A stretch of 64,000 nucleotides of DNA from the NCBI GenBank assembly GCA_030849835.1, contig JASAOC010002120.1, positions 124,001-188,000 on the forward strand, in the 5' to 3' direction. The notes beneath the pieces are model-generated. The model worked only from the letters and a program-made list of their open reading frames with translations, had not been told where the DNA came from and searched no databases. Of the stretch, positions 1-10,800 are shown piece after piece. Numbering within the stretch: the stretch's first letter is position 1; every line of letters begins with the position of its first letter. The position numbers and the translations under genes are program-made. This stretch comes from Herpetomonas samuelpessoai (lineage: Eukaryota; Euglenozoa; Kinetoplastea; Trypanosomatida; Trypanosomatidae).

Positions 1-650
1 CTTTCTGAGAGAATGCCGGTCAGCATGTTCTTCATCTGCATGCGAAATGTCTCATACTCATCGTTGCCGGCCAACGAGAGCACAATGGGGTTGATGTGGC
101 TCTTGAAGGCAAAGTACATTTGCTCGACAGACCCGCCCTGAAGCCCGTAGCGGAACACAAAAGGCTCCAGATGGCTGGCAAGCGGGCCAAAGTTGTCTCG
201 TAGGTGCTGCACGACCTCAGGCACCGTAGTGGCAGGGGCTTCCGCGGGGCCCTTCTGTGCAGGCGGCACGGTCGCTGGTGCTTCTTTGGGTGACGTCTTT
301 TCCTCAGCATCCGTAGGGGCCGCGACTGCTGCGGCCGTCTCACTAGAAATGCTCTTACCAGTAGTTCCCTTCTCCTCGTGGACGTCTACGATGGATGCCG
401 TGCCACCCGTGGCGGCGGCTTTCTTCGCAGGCTCCTTCGTGGTGCTACCCGTGTGAAGACTCAATGCGTCGGCCGCTTGCACATCAGCGGGATTGTCCTT
501 TGGAGTGGACCCTGTCTTCGGGGTCGGAGAGGATGGCGAGGAAGCCTTTTCTGCCGACGCTGACCTCTTTCTGGAATCTTGCGCCGACGTGAGCGAAGGC
601 GACTTCGCCTCCTTCTCAGACGTTGCCATGGCCACTGCGTCCGACATCAT
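1..650 (-). CDS. Unrecognised protein, N-terminal part (runs off the left edge)
   Basis: The minus-strand reading frame opens with two consecutive ATG codons at 650 and stays open to base 1, so about 216 residues are visible and the C-terminus lies outside the window. Roughly the first 130 residues are low complexity, rich in Ser, Ala, Pro, Thr, Lys and Glu, and probably disordered. From about residue 135 the sequence becomes globular: a segment reading VVQHLRDNFGPLASHLEPF is followed by FRYGLQGGSVEQMYFAFKSH and a helical stretch up to the edge. I do not recognise the family. The change from a disordered head to a folded domain, and the correct strand, support a real gene. Confidence 0.75.
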   Translation of the reverse strand, partial: MMSDAVAMATSEKEAKSPSLTSAQDSRKRSASAEKASSPSSPTPKTGSTPKDNPADVQAADALSLHTGSTTKEPAKKAAATGGTASIVDVHEEKGTTGKSISSETAAAVAAPTDAEEKTSPKEAPATVPPAQKGPAEAPATTVPEVVQHLRDNFGPLASHLEPFVFRYGLQGGSVEQMYFAFKSHINPIVLSLAGNDEYETFRMQMKNMLTGILSE

Positions 651-2243
651 GATGTCGGTGAAACTATGAGAGGGAGAGAAAGGAGGGCGAACGGCACGAG
701 GGGGAGGGGGAGAGGGGGTCTCGTTCCCCACTGTAAGCACTGACCGTTTGTGAGCGTTCGCCGCGGGGTACCGTGATGTTGTTCGTTTCCAGCTGTAAAT
801 AAACGAAAAGAACCAAAAGGAGGAAAAACAATCAGGGAGAAAAGAAAAGAGTAAGATGTAGCCCGTGACACCAAACACACAAATCAAAGGGTGTAAAAAC
901 GAATACGCAGCACGCTCCACAACTGAAAACAAAAAGCAAAAAAAAAAAAAAACAGAGCAAAACAAAACGAAAGTTGGCTTGTTTCCGCCTAGCGGGCAAG
1001 TCTGCCCGACCAATGTAGCGGAATGGACTGAAAGGACAACTCAATTGGACGTGCGTCCAAGTTGACCCTTTGTGAGTGAAAAAATCTCAGCAGCAACTAT
1101 AAAGAAAGTGGGAAAAGGACTTGCAAGGGAGTATGCGTCGAGTGAAATAGGACACGCATGACAGGCAGGGGAGTTTGAGGATGCGGACAACGGGGTAGGA
1201 TTGCCATCAGTAAAGAGGCGGTTACGCATTGGTGCTCATCATGCACGCACGTCACAACCGTCAGGAACGAGTGTTGGGAGGCAGAGATAACTGTACACCT
1301 CCATGGGTGTGACGCGTCCCATGCCGCATGAAGGCCCGAAGTTTGCATGACAACGCGTGTGATAATGCAATCGCAAGCACCACCACCCCACCGTGTCCCT
1401 ACGGCTCCATTGAACAAGAGGGGAGGGTAGGGGAGGTGGCTATGTGCAGTAAGGACGCACACACCTTCCCGGATACAAGTGCCGAATGTGACGGAGCGTT
1501 ACGGATACTCTCGTAGCTACCAACAGCCTCGCTGTTTCCACAAGAGTTGTGACACTTGACGAAGCGCGTACGACGGGAGGCCTTCTCCTTTACGTTGTTT
1601 GATATTTCGTGTGTTTTTTTTGTTTTTTTTGGTCTTTTCTTTTCTGTGGAGTCGTGCTGGTTAGGGTAACGCGGGAAGAAGAAAAAATATAGGAAAGACA
1701 GAATACGTGCTCGAGTAAAAAGAGCCCAAATGACTGACACGAACCAGAAGACTGGGTTTGCTTCGGTATGGTCAGACACAGTTTATCAGCACGAACAAGG
1801 TGCGGTGTAGGAGAGCTTTCGTCCTCTCCTAGGGAAGAAAGAAGGGTCAATGTTAAAATACAGCAACACCACCAAAGTCACGTGATAAGGTGCGATGAGG
1901 TCGCCAAAAGTAGAAATGAATCCCTGTGTCAGAACATCAGGAAAATGAAAGGCAACGCACAGACAACGGAAGTTCACACATGATGGCACGTCGGCAATTC
2001 ATGAACAAAGTGAAGAAAAAAAAGGACACAAACAGCCGCAGAAAGAAGTTTCATTCGCAACGTTACACGAAAGCGAAACCAAGAGGTAACCGAGTCGCAG
2101 ATAGTGCATCCCAGATGTCCTCTCTTTGGTCGTGGCCTTCGCTCGTTGTACCTTCAGCATCCAGGCAGCACCTCCACAAACCGAAACTACCGTCACAGCG
2201 AAAGTACGCGCTGTGCAGCCGTCAAGGAGGGAGACTTGTGGCT
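651..2243. other. Intergenic region without a gene
   Basis: About 1.6 kb of AT-rich sequence. It holds an A run at 938-952, which is a T tract on the coding strand and could help splice the gene below 650, and a T-rich stretch near 1609-1648. Open frames here are short and show no protein-like pattern. Confidence 0.6.
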
Positions 2244-2861
2244 TTACTGCCAGGTGCGGGCGTTGCTCAGATCGCCCTTGATGGCGACACGGCCACCCGT
2301 GCCGGTGCCCGCCGCCGGGGTCTCCTCCTCCAGGTTCAGCTTCGTCTGGCGAGAGCGGTTCTTGGTGCTGCGGAAGAAGGCGGCTAGCTTGCGGTCCATG
2401 TCCTCCTCGTCCTCGACGTCCCACTGCTTCTCGGCGGGCTTCTCGCGGCGCTCCTTCTTCTCCTTCCGGCCGACGCTCTGAAAGCCAAGCTCCTTGTCAA
2501 TGAGGCGTTGGCGCTCCGACACGACGGCCTCCTTGGCGGCCGCGGCCTTGCGGTTGTCGCGCTCACCGTTGCGGGCGCGGGCCTCCTCGAGGGTGGGCGG
2601 CTCCACCACCTTGGTGTCCTTCTTCATGCCCGTCGGGTTGCGAGCGAGCTCCTCGGCGATGAGGCGCTCCGTCTCAGGGTCCAGGACGTCCTCCTTGTAG
2701 CGGCGGCTGGGACCCTTGGACTGCTTCTTCGAACGCGGCTTGCGGTTGGCTGCCGTCCGGGTGCCAACGGACACATCGGCGGAGCTGATGCTTGAAAAGA
2801 TGGAATACATGATGGCGAGGCCCACAATGGCCACGCCAATAGCGATAAGGTAATCGAACAT
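2244..2861 (-). CDS. Single-pass membrane protein of unknown function
   Basis: A 205-residue protein starting at the ATG at 2861. This start is preferred over an upstream in-frame extension because it puts a clean hydrophobic segment (MFDYLIAIGVAIVGLAIMYS) at the very N-terminus. That segment fits a signal anchor or tail-out membrane anchor at residues 1-22. The rest is hydrophilic and strongly charged. A basic stretch near residue 40 (KPRSKKQSKGPSRRYK) is followed by a long Lys/Arg/Glu-rich helical region and a Thr/Gly-rich tail ending ARTWQ. No catalytic motif is visible. The topology suggests a small type I or III organelle membrane protein with a cytosolic helical domain. Function unknown. 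Confidence 0.8.
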   Translation of the reverse strand: MFDYLIAIGVAIVGLAIMYSIFSSISSADVSVGTRTAANRKPRSKKQSKGPSRRYKEDVLDPETERLIAEELARNPTGMKKDTKVVEPPTLEEARARNGERDNRKAAAAKEAVVSERQRLIDKELGFQSVGRKEKKERREKPAEKQWDVEDEEDMDRKLAAFFRSTKNRSRQTKLNLEEETPAAGTGTGGRVAIKGDLSNARTWQ

Positions 2862-4004
2862 TATGAATAGCTTACGCCTTTGCGAGAAAACCTTTGCTGA
2901 TAACGCCAACGGCAAAACGCGAGAGAAAGAACGAGAGTAGTAGCGAAACTCGGAGTAGATAAGAGGGAAACAAAAAGAGCCCTAAATTTTTGCAGGGAGG
3001 AGGTCTTCAACAACGAGGGATGCAAGCGGGCAAAAATCACTACGCAACCGTTGAAACCAGTAACATAAAAGGACAGTGAATAGAAGTACGGAAAAGGTAG
3101 GAGAACGGTGGGGTCCATGGCTCAGGCAGACGACCACGCAATGATTCGTGGTTTTCACCAGCCACGTCTATCGACGGGCTGATCGTTCGCGCGCCGTATC
3201 GCGGCAATTTGCTTTATACTCTTGCAACGGCGCATCATTTCCCTCACGCCGTAGACATGGATGAGGCTCACGAGCTACAGGGTGTGACACGTCTGAAATC
3301 ACGCATTCTCGATAGGCACGTGCCAACTGTACCGCATCAGTCCACAAAGAACATGTTTTGGGTAAGAGCAACGAGTGCGTGCGTGTGTGTGTCTGTGGAG
3401 ACGTGAAGCTCTTGTCAGCTGTGTGTTGTTTTTTGTTTTTGTTTTTGTGTGTGTGATTACGGAGGCGCTCAGCGGTCCTTTATCTGAATTTTCGCAACAA
3501 CGTCCACTCGCTGGAAGTCATGACACGCATCGAGGAGACTGGTACCCCTGCAGGCAAGGAACACCACGGCAGTACCTTCTCTTCGCTTCTTTGCAGGCGC
3601 ACCAACCGGTCTTGCGTACGTTGCCTCGCTCCTCCCAGCGAGTGAGACGCCCTTCGATGACATGAACGAACGCAGGAGGGGTCACAGAAATGCGCAAAGA
3701 CCGCGCTTTAACACGCACGCCCAGCTCTAGGCAACAGGGGTAAAAGAGAAGTTAAATCATTCACGTTTCATTAGTCTAATAAGAAAAATACCTAGAAAAG
3801 GTGAGCAAAGGGTGAAGTCCACTAGCGTCACGACGGTGGTGCGGTCAGAATGAAACCATCCTTGGAGACTCCTCAGTTCGAGGGGTTACGTGGCGTTAAG
3901 ACGCTCTTTTGACGGAGATTCCCCGCTTTCTCGCCCTTGCCTGTGCAGAGCGGTTTCAGTGGCCCTGGCTACCGCAACAACCCTCCCCTTCTCTGTACTG
4001 GCCA
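2862..4004. other. Intergenic region without a gene
   Basis: About 1.1 kb. It contains GT-rich simple sequence near 3376-3400 and T/GT-rich sequence near 3425-3453. No open frame here looks coding. Confidence 0.6.
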
Positions 4005-6935
4005 CTAATCCTTCTTTGCCTTCTGCTCCTCGTGCATCTGCACCGCTGAGCAGAGCACGTAGTTATTCCGCCTCACGCCATGCGTGAAGAGCGGCAGGTA
4101 GTTGTGCATGGTGGCCGCAACCGGAAACACGCGTCGAAAGCCCCCAGCGCACCGCAGCTCTTCCTCCGCCTCTACCAGCATAAGGGTCTCGTACGGTGTC
4201 AGCATCGACTCAGGGTCACGTGGGTCGTTGAAGGCCTTGAGCAGGCCACGGTTCATAATCCGCGCACTGGCCATGGGGTGCTTGCCGAAACGATATGTCC
4301 GCTCTGGTCGATCCGCCTCTGGTCCGTGTGGCACAAACTTCTCCTTTAGGACCGAAAGGGGTACGGCATTCGCCGAGCTCACCTGCCGGCGGCCGTGCAG
4401 CAACTGCTGCTCCACCGCCCTGCGAGTGCTCTCCCCCTCATTAACCTCCTCCTCATTGTGATTACGCGGGGTAGGCACAGGCGTGCGTTTCGCTTCTTGC
4501 TTGCCGGCAGAGGCGCGGCTCGCGGTGGAGGGCGTACGCCCGTGGCCCTGAGAGGCAGTGCGCCGTGTTCCATTCGTATCGGTGCTGCGAGTGCTGGACG
4601 ACCGCGGCTGCGACTGCGGCTGCGGGGAGGACGCGCCGGACATCGCTGGGGGAGGCCGTGGCGGTTGCGTTGCCCGTCGTCCTCGCTCCGCTTTTGGAAT
4701 GGCGTTGCGCCGGTAAGGCATCGCACGCACCAAGGTAAGCAGGTGCGCCAACATGCGAGCCTTCACAGCCTTGTCAAGGTTGCTGGCGGTGGCAAGCGAG
4801 GGCATGATGTTTGCCTCGATCAAACGCACCTTGAGGTCTTCGTCGGCCATCAGGTCGAGCCCGAAAAGTTCAAAACAGTTCCGGCCCGTTCGATCTTTGC
4901 ACTCCTGTCGAATGCGCTCAATCACGTCGTTTTCAATGCTCAACAGTGCCTTGATGACGACATCGTCACACTCCCGTTGGATTTTGTTCCAAGCCTCGAG
5001 GCCGAGCGGGTGGTGCAGCAGCAGATGGCGCTTGAAATCGGAGATGCACCACTTAATATCCAGTGGGTCATCGGTGTCATAGTCCTTCCCGCTGCTCTGC
5101 CGTGTCAGCTCCGCCGTCTTGTTCACCGAGTAATTGGTAAGATGCTTGTGCACGTTTTCAAGGTCTTGGTCAGGGCCCGAGTACTTTTCTGCGGCAAAGC
5201 GCACGAGCCCTTCGTCAAAGAGGTACACCCGCAGTGGGTCGAACGAGGTCACGACGCAGTACAGCCGCAGGTCAAACTTGCGACCAAAGATGAGCAGTGG
5301 GTTCCCAATGTAACGCTGGCAGACCATTTGCTTGCCCCCGCGTGGCATTGGCGGCACGCCACGGCACAGCTCGATGCCTCTCCCACAGCTCGACGCGGTG
5401 GGCTTCAGGATATAGATAAGTGGATTCTCAGGCGTGCCAGGGTTCCGCTCGGCATCCGCCTTGATCTCGTACTCCTGTCTGGGGAGCAGAAACGACGTCG
5501 GGACAATGTCGTAGACGGCATCGCCAAAGTACCGTCGCATTTTAGTCATGTTTTGCGCTAGACTGTCCTTCCGACCGATGCCCCACGTCCCAGGGAAGTG
5601 GTTCACCTTTTGGTACGGCGTGAGAGAGGCCAGCGTGTACGGGGTGGCGCGCTTTGCCCAGAGGATGTTGAATTTGCTATTCGAAGTGGTGTACTTCATT
5701 CCTGCCGCCTCAAAGGCTGTCATCACCACCTTGAAGGCAACGGCACCGGGGCCGATTTTGTACAGCGCCATGCGGTTCAGATTGTCTTTTTGGACGGCGA
5801 CACTCGACAGGGTCATGTCGGCGCGATCGTTGGGGTGGAACTCCTCGTTGATGCGCTGCGGCAGCCCGCGGGGGTCAGCCTTCTCTGCAGCGGACGGACG
5901 GCCGTAGTAAATAGGAAAGTAGAAGCTCGCGGACGAGAAGGGGTAAATCGGCTCGACCACCGGGTATGTTTGTTTCACCGTGTTGGGGGCCTTCTTGCTT
6001 CCGGCGCTGCTCCGCACCGACTGGCGCAGGAGGGGCGGCAGACGTCCCTCGGCCTCACTATCCTCAACGCACTCCTCGAAATGCATGTCCTCCTCAGACT
6101 CGTCGTTCTCGTACTCGTCTGAGTAGTCCGAGGTCCCCACCGTTGTGTAGCTGCCCGTCGTGCTAGAGCGCGTGGTGCCTGTCTGGCTGGAGGCTGGCGT
6201 TCCATTCGAGCGGCCCCCGGCGAGGGCCCCAGCGAAAACAGGCGGTGGCGCGGGCGCCGCACGGACGGTAACGCCTCCGTACGATGACGGTTGCGCCAGT
6301 GGTGGTCGGGGAGACGACGTGCGGAGAAACTCTCCCAGTCGTGAGAGGCGAGATGGTCCCTGCGACGTCGACCGTGTGCCGCCGTGGTATCGCGGGTTGG
6401 AGAAGTCCTTCAGATCGGGATCCTCAACGTACTTGCCAGCCACCAGGCGTTTGTGGGCGGGCAACCGGTACGTACTCTTGTGCGTCATCCGGTCGTGATC
6501 ACAGCCGCCGTTCTTCGCTTCGACCCAGAGGCTCTGAGGATAGAAGGTGGCAATGCCCTCCACGGGCGGAATGGGAAACGGTTCAGCGTGCAGTGGACGG
6601 GCAATGCTGCCGCTGTGGCGCGCCGGCAGTCCGTTCCGCTTTGCAGGAGCCGGTAACCCAGCCACGCTCGTAGCGCCTCGTGCCGCTGGCAATGTCGGAG
6701 ACGATGCGCTGTTCTCCCTCACACTGGTGGTCGTCGTTGACGTCGTCGTCGTCGTCGTGGTAGTGGTCGTCGCTGGCAGAACAGGGCTACTCCCGGAGGT
6801 GGTCGACGAGGTCGCCGACGTGGGTGTTGTCAGGGAATGCAACGGATAGGCAGCGGATGGATTCACAAAGTCCTTCCCCGGGAGACCGGCGTCATCGTCC
6901 TTGCGCTCCTCGAGGTTGGTGGGGCTAGTGGACAT
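4005..6935 (-). CDS. Tubulin-tyrosine-ligase-like (TTLL) protein, probable tubulin polyglutamylase
   Basis: The protein is 976 residues from the ATG at 6935. An in-frame extension to 7187 translates a T17 tract that is more likely a splicing signal, so I rejected it. Residues 1-380 are disordered, with a Thr run near 55-70 and an acidic patch near 280-300. The TTL ATP-grasp domain occupies about 385-800. It contains KPTASSCGRGI near 507 (nucleotide-binding loop), FGRKFDLRLYCVV, HKHLTNYSVNK near 597, and CFELFGLDLMADEDLKVRLIEAN near 685-708, where the Glu-Asn pair coordinates metal. The HLTNYS and FGLDL signatures are typical of TTLL glutamylases acting on axonemal and subpellicular microtubules. 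The C-terminal 175 residues are basic and low complexity, then end in a short conserved-looking stretch. Which TTLL subgroup it belongs to cannot be settled by eye. Confidence 0.93.
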   Translation of the reverse strand: MSTSPTNLEERKDDDAGLPGKDFVNPSAAYPLHSLTTPTSATSSTTSGSSPVLPATTTTTTTTTTSTTTTSVRENSASSPTLPAARGATSVAGLPAPAKRNGLPARHSGSIARPLHAEPFPIPPVEGIATFYPQSLWVEAKNGGCDHDRMTHKSTYRLPAHKRLVAGKYVEDPDLKDFSNPRYHGGTRSTSQGPSRLSRLGEFLRTSSPRPPLAQPSSYGGVTVRAAPAPPPVFAGALAGGRSNGTPASSQTGTTRSSTTGSYTTVGTSDYSDEYENDESEEDMHFEECVEDSEAEGRLPPLLRQSVRSSAGSKKAPNTVKQTYPVVEPIYPFSSASFYFPIYYGRPSAAEKADPRGLPQRINEEFHPNDRADMTLSSVAVQKDNLNRMALYKIGPGAVAFKVVMTAFEAAGMKYTTSNSKFNILWAKRATPYTLASLTPYQKVNHFPGTWGIGRKDSLAQNMTKMRRYFGDAVYDIVPTSFLLPRQEYEIKADAERNPGTPENPLIYILKPTASSCGRGIELCRGVPPMPRGGKQMVCQRYIGNPLLIFGRKFDLRLYCVVTSFDPLRVYLFDEGLVRFAAEKYSGPDQDLENVHKHLTNYSVNKTAELTRQSSGKDYDTDDPLDIKWCISDFKRHLLLHHPLGLEAWNKIQRECDDVVIKALLSIENDVIERIRQECKDRTGRNCFELFGLDLMADEDLKVRLIEANIMPSLATASNLDKAVKARMLAHLLTLVRAMPYRRNAIPKAERGRRATQPPRPPPAMSGASSPQPQSQPRSSSTRSTDTNGTRRTASQGHGRTPSTASRASAGKQEAKRTPVPTPRNHNEEEVNEGESTRRAVEQQLLHGRRQVSSANAVPLSVLKEKFVPHGPEADRPERTYRFGKHPMASARIMNRGLLKAFNDPRDPESMLTPYETLMLVEAEEELRCAGGFRRVFPVAATMHNYLPLFTHGVRRNNYVLCSAVQMHEEQKAKKD

Positions 6936-7094
6936 TTGTACTTCGCTGAAACTTGACGCACGGGTGACTCTTGCAGAAGTGAGGCGATCCCGGAGACGGA
7001 GACCTGTCACACGAAAGGGCGAATGAGGCACTTTCGTGGTGGAGCGGTCGCGGATATGTACCCGCAGGGTCACTGTGTCAGGGTTAATGTGGGC

Positions 7095-7111
7095 AAAAAA
7101 AAAAAAAAAAA
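7095..7111 (-). promoter_or_regulatory. T17 polypyrimidine tract, candidate trans-splicing signal for the TTLL gene
   Basis: An A17 run on the plus strand reads as T17 on the coding strand, about 160 nt upstream of the TTLL ATG at 6935. AG dinucleotides follow it before the ATG. In kinetoplastids such tracts direct addition of the spliced leader. The exact acceptor is not determined. Confidence 0.5.
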
Positions 7112-7873
7112 GGACAACTGCTTGATAGACGAAGTTGTCGTCGAGGTATGGGACAGTTAGGTCCGCCTGCCAATAAGAAAAAAACAAATGTCCGTAAAAA
7201 TGATTTGCTGGGGCACTTCACGAAAAAGTTGTGATACTCTCGCGAGTGAGGTCGCTAACAACGGAAAAACAGAAAAAGCAGATGAGAGAGAGGTGGAGAT
7301 GTACGACGAGGCACGGCGACCAATCAAGCGACTGCACTCCCCTCAGATGCGTCAGCTTTCTGGAGGGAAGAAGGGCGATCCCGAAGCGTCAAAAAAAAAA
7401 ACACAACGAGTCCCCGCTCCACAGTGAGAAGACAGTTATAGTACTAACAATGAATAGCCAACACCTTCCATTCGACAAGACAACCGACCATTGGTCTCCT
7501 AGCTGGCAACGCACAAAACAACCTAAACGGCATACAAAACGTCAGCGTCTAAGGGCACCACGGTATGACTTGCTTCCTCTCGCATTTGAATTTTCCTTCG
7601 TTGAATTCTCTTGTTGTGCGCATCGGAGATGATGACGCACAAGATGAGGGTGTGCCTCTATGGGAGTCTTGTATATGTAGAGACACGACGTGTCCCTCGG
7701 CGCGCTCTGCTCTTGAACACCTCAGTACGCCAGCAAACACTGGAACAGAGAAAAGCGTTCGACACCTGCTCGCAGACTCTGATGCGCTTCCCAAACGACC
7801 GACGAGTGACGCGTTGTTGACGATCATCCTTCCGGTGAGCATCCGCATGGGAATCCATCACCATCGACTGAGA
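7112..7873. other. Intergenic region without a gene
   Basis: Between the T17 tract and the MCM9-like stop codon I see only short open frames without protein-like pattern. An A-rich run lies near 7391-7400. Confidence 0.55.
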
Positions 7874-10800
7874 TCAAAGTTGAAAACGGAGACTCCGCAT
7901 GATGTCCTCTGCCGAGCGCTTGCGTTTTTTACTAGCCTGTGAAGCGGTCTGCGTGCCCAGTGGAGCAACATTCTGTGAGGGAGTGGGAGGAGCCGTGGGT
8001 TGACGCGGCGTTGACGTAGGGGCAAGGCCTCCGCCCACCAGCAACTGCGTGTTCAGGGGGACTCCGATCCCGCCTTGCACAGGATCCGCCTCGCCAGATG
8101 GTGCGAACAGATCCGCCTGGGAGTTCGCTGGTGTCCAAAACGGTGCCGTCTGCTGGAGCGAGGGTGGGCACCCGGTCAGGGTCTGGGAACTGGCACCAGG
8201 CACATTGCTGAAAGGGTAAGGAGACGGAGAGACGGAGGGTGGTGGCTGCATGGGCCGCTCGCCGCGCACAAGCTCCTGGCCATCCGTCGGGTGTTGCGTC
8301 AGACCACAGCCACGATCCGCCATTGTCGTAGTTGCGTCGCCCACACCACCACCACTTGAGCACATCACCTGACTCCGTGGCGGTTCGGATCGTGCTGCTT
8401 TGGCTGGTGGGGAGCTGTGTTCTCCCGGAGCAACTCTGGCACCCGTGTAACCATCGTCAAACGCGCTTGTGGCGTACGTCGCGACAGAACGGGCGGTCAT
8501 GCTCGGCCGGTTCACCTCGCTCTGTAAGGCCGCAGCGCTCTCGCGAATCAGCTCCTCCTGGGATTTGCGAGCTCGCAACGGGGAGGCTGTTAGCGGTGCC
8601 GCCGGTGCCTCGTGAGGAGTGGCATGGCCCAGCGGACTGCCGTGACCTCCCTCTTCCGCCGAGGTGTCGTCGCGGCCCATCAGCCGTCCGAGCTGCTGGC
8701 GGCGGAATGTGAGTAGGTCATAGTTTTCATCCCCGAGCTCGTCATTGGAGGAATGCTGCGTGCCCAGTGCACCCGCGGACTTCCGCAGTGGTGAAATGGC
8801 AAACTGGCAACGTTCGTACTGACTGACGCGAAAGAGAGGGTTAGAGGACGGAACCTCGCCGCCGTCCTCGCCGCCTCCGCTCACCACCGCGGCCACGGTC
8901 TTGCGCGGGAGCTGAGAGGCAAGATGGCTGTCCACCGTCACGTCAGAGAACACGTTTATGGGCGGCGCAGAACCTTCCCACGCATTTCCCTGGCCACCAT
9001 GATCCTCTTTCCCTAGTGCCGTGCAGGTAGATGGGTGAGGATAGGCAGGGGTCTCCGCCGATGGAAGTTCCGTGGTGGCTGCGTACGCAGAGGCTGAGGA
9101 GGGTCCGCCCTCGCCAGGCAGCGCGTAGTGCTGGATGACCTCGACGATCGCCTCTAGAACAGCCTCCTGCATAGAGAGGCATTCCGGGGTGTCGTTGAGA
9201 AACAGCTCGTCGAGTTCTCGGGTACTGCTGTAGACATCTGGCCCGAGCACGCGAAGGGGAACCTTGAGGCTGTGTGCTGACCGCTCCATGAGAAAGATGG
9301 CCATCGCGGCGTCGTCGAGGGTGCAGGTGGACTGCAAGTGCAGTTTCGCGTGGGCCTGCGTGATGCGAACCAGGGACTCCAGCAAGCGAATCGTGACAGG
9401 GACGGCGTCCTCCAGTGAGGGAGAAGCGCCGCGCTGACGTTGGATTTCATAGTACCGACCCAGCAGATCTGCGGCGGCGTCAGAGAGAAATGGGCCGTCC
9501 ACAATGGCGTACTGCGCACGCAGCCACCACAGATAACGCGCGAGCTCCTCCGCCATCAGCGGTGGATCGGGTCGTCGGTTCGCCACATTGCAGGAGAGCA
9601 CGTGATCGGCGACACGATTGTCCACATCGGACTGCGGCGTGTCCCAGAGGAGGTAGATGAAATCGAAGCGGCTGAGTAATGGACCGCCCACGCCAATCTC
9701 AGCGCGGCCATTCCGCTTCAGAGGAGGCGGGTTGCACGCCGACAGCACCGAGCACGCCGTGCGGAGCTTTGTCACCAGGCCGCCCTTGGCGACCGAGATG
9801 GTCTGCTGCTCCATGGCCTCGTGAAGGGAGGCGCGATCCGCGGGCGAAACGGTGCGCAGTTCGTCGATCACGCAGACACCGCCGTCGCTGAGAACGAGAG
9901 CACCTGGCTCCAGCACCCACTCGCCATTCTCTTTGGCCGCTGCCACCGTCAGGCCAGCCGATGTGCTGCCCATACCCGTCGTGGACGTGCTGCGTGGCGC
10001 TACAGAGGCGGCGAAGCGCAGCAACTGCGATTTGCCAGTCGAAGGGTCACCAACAAACAGGCAGTGGATCGTGCTGCGGATGTGTATGGCGGTTTTGCCC
10101 GCCATGGACGTGCCATTTAAGGCGGAGAGGAGGAGAGACATGCGCGGGGCGAAGAGCCCGGAGAGCTGCGGGGCCGTGGAGTTCACCAGGGCGACACCGC
10201 GCCGGCGCTTGTTCTTGAGAAAGGACGTGAAGAAGGCCTCCGGACTAAACTTGGGCCGCTCGCCTTGCTGGCCGTTGCGCCGACGCTGCTGATTTGCAGA
10301 CGCCGAGGCGGAGGAACCGACTCCCGCCATGAGCGCTGCCCCACGGTATGCCTCCATGGGCAGCACGTTGATGGCCCAAATCGCGGGCTCAATGGCAGGG
10401 CGGCTCAGGGGATAGAGGTGACGCCAGGTCGGATGCAGGATGCCAATCACCTCCACAAACTGCCCGACGCCGCACTTGGTACTGAGCTCGTCGTCTAAAG
10501 TGACAAGGACGCTGCGGGGCAGGCGGCCCGACTGGTTCGAGCGCTGCTGGAGGCGACACTCGGCGTAGTCCATCCAGACCTGGCCAACCACCTGCATGTC
10601 TTCCTTCTTGCAGCCCGTCTTTTCGCACTTGCGCTTCGGCTGCGCGGCGCGGTCAAAGGGATGGGTGTAGTCCTCCACCACGTTGTGGCAGCGCGGGCAC
10701 ATGATGCGGTACGCGTAGGGCACCACACGCTTGGTGCTCATGCGCACAATCGAGCCGCACACCTGCACCAGCTGCCCACGGCGTGGTGGCAACGTGGGTA

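Noticed and set aside
4395-5561. Long plus-strand open frame (388 codons) opposite the TTLL gene
   Set aside because: It is antisense to a clear conserved domain and has no family likeness of its own; a shadow of GC-biased codon use.
6936-7187. N-terminal extension of the TTLL protein
   Set aside because: It would translate a T17 tract and hydrophobic junk. The ATG at 6935 after an AG fits a spliced mRNA better.
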